Positions 4,958 through 5,518 of a stretch of DNA of 5,518 nucleotides are shown piece after piece. This stretch comes from Bacteroidota bacterium (lineage in GTDB: Bacteria; Bacteroidota; Bacteroidia; Flavobacteriales; Flavobacteriaceae): NCBI GenBank assembly GCA_947483095.1, contig CANKLD010000091.1, positions 1 to 5,518 on the forward strand, read 5' to 3'. Both the position numbers and the translations under genes were made by a program. A model generated the notes under the pieces. The model did no database searches, was not told the DNA's origin, and was given only the letters and a program-made list of their open reading frames with translations. Position 1 is the stretch's first letter. Each line of letters opens with the position of its first letter.

Positions 4958-5203
4958 TTATTTTATTAATTTTCCTTTTAAAAATTCTCTTCCACTTCCT
5001 GTTTTGAAATATTTTTCACGAAGAACAGCTTCATCTCTTGTTTCAAATGTTTCAGAATAAACTAATTTCCAAGGTATAAAACCTTTAGTAGATTTTGTTT
5101 TTCCGGAGTTATGTTCTATTATTCTCTTATCAATGTTGCTTGTTTGGCCTTTATAAAGTCGGCCATCAATTTCGCTTTTTAGAACATATACAAAGTACTC
5201 CAT
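4958..5203 (-). CDS. Small GIY-YIG nuclease family protein
   Basis: This 81-residue single-domain protein is of the UPF0213/URI-like GIY-YIG type. The core is visible: FVYVLKS at 4-10 (the GIY strand), LYKGQTSN at 16-23 (the YIG strand, with K in place of I), the catalytic-type arginine R27 in DKRIIEHN, and the probable metal-binding glutamate E63 in VLREKYFK, then GREFLKG. GIY-YIG domains cut DNA in homing enzymes, UvrC and some restriction enzymes. The role of these tiny stand-alone bacterial proteins is not established. ATG 5203 lies 6 nt after the yqeY stop, so it is probably translated from the same mRNA. The TAA ends 1 nt before the tRNA-Arg 5' end. No extra DNA-binding domain is present. 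Confidence 0.92.
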   Translation of the reverse strand: MEYFVYVLKSEIDGRLYKGQTSNIDKRIIEHNSGKTKSTKGFIPWKLVYSETFETRDEAVLREKYFKTGSGREFLKGKLIK

Positions 5204-5209
5204 TTAAAT

Positions 5210-5518
5210 CTAAACCAATAATTTTTTAACGATTGTAGAAATGGTTTTTCCTTCGGCGGTTCCGCCCAATTGCGCTGCCGCAATTCCCATTACTTTTCCC
5301 ATTGAAGCAATTCCTGATGCGCCGGTGTCTGCGATAATTTTGGCAATTACAGCTTCAACTTCTTCTTCACTTAATTGTGCTGGTAAGAATTTTTCTATTA
5401 CGGCAATTTGCGCTAATTCTGGTTCTACCAAATCCATACGATTTTGTTCTGTGAATATTTTCGCACTGTCTTTTCTGGTTTTTACCAATTTTTGCAACAA
5501 TTTGATTTCGTCGGCTTC
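5210..5518 (-). CDS. yqeY: GatB/YqeY domain protein (5' end missing)
   Basis: The frame is open to the window edge and encodes the C-terminal 102 residues; full members have about 148-150, so about 47 are missing. The visible sequence starts EADEIKLLQKLVKTRKDSA and includes DLVEPELAQIAVIEKFLPAQLSEEEVEAVI and GASGIASMGKVMGIAAAQLGG, the helical YqeY pattern related to the C-terminal tRNA-binding tail of GatB amidotransferase subunits. Its cellular role is not firmly known. The TTG at 5500 is an internal leucine codon, not the start, because family sequence continues upstream of it. It is followed at 6 nt by the GIY-YIG gene. From memory, Bacteroidota often place this gene just after ftsZ, so ftsZ may lie beyond the window. 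Confidence 0.92.
   Translation of the reverse strand, partial: EADEIKLLQKLVKTRKDSAKIFTEQNRMDLVEPELAQIAVIEKFLPAQLSEEEVEAVIAKIIADTGASGIASMGKVMGIAAAQLGGTAEGKTISTIVKKLLV

Overview
The window looks like chromosomal DNA of a flavobacterium-like member of the Bacteroidota. It is AT-rich and the genes have A-rich leaders without clear Shine-Dalgarno sequences. It carries a short 287-residue primary sigma factor of the Bacteroidota type. An exact TAnnTTTG -7 element lies before rpe, and there is a flavobacterial carotenoid gene set.

Layout. Positions 1-2781 (+) are a tight carotenoid operon. It holds the 3' two-thirds of a phytoene-desaturase-superfamily gene (more likely crtD than crtI), a CruF-type hydratase membrane protein, the hydroxylase crtZ, and a spheroidene-monooxygenase (CrtA)-like gene. 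Spacing is a 1-nt overlap, then 1 nt, then 12 nt. Together they suggest a monocyclic, myxol/saproxanthin/flexixanthin-type carotenoid: hydrated and desaturated at the psi end, hydroxylated on the ring, and possibly oxidised at C-2' by the CrtA homologue. Next come rpoD (2919-3782) with its intrinsic terminator, then rpe (3887-4549) with a promoter that appears to overlap that terminator, then a near-symmetric terminator at 4564-4604.

The right-hand side reads on the minus strand: the 3' part of a yqeY gene (running off the window), a small GIY-YIG nuclease gene 6 nt downstream, and an intact tRNA-Arg(UCG) whose 5' end is 1 nt from the nuclease stop codon. These look like one transcription unit ending in a tRNA.

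The most unusual part is 4601-4880, downstream of the tRNA. Two 140-bp direct repeats (4 differences) each hold a copy of the tRNA lacking its first 10 nt, followed by a copy of the tRNA terminator. Each pseudo-tRNA is interrupted by two 20-nt GC-rich palindromic inserts, one in the T-loop and one at the D-loop/D-stem border. The intact tRNA next door acts as the empty site, so both insert boundaries can be read to the base. No target-site duplication is visible. This is a well-resolved record of a small palindromic repeat family inserting into tRNA-derived DNA.
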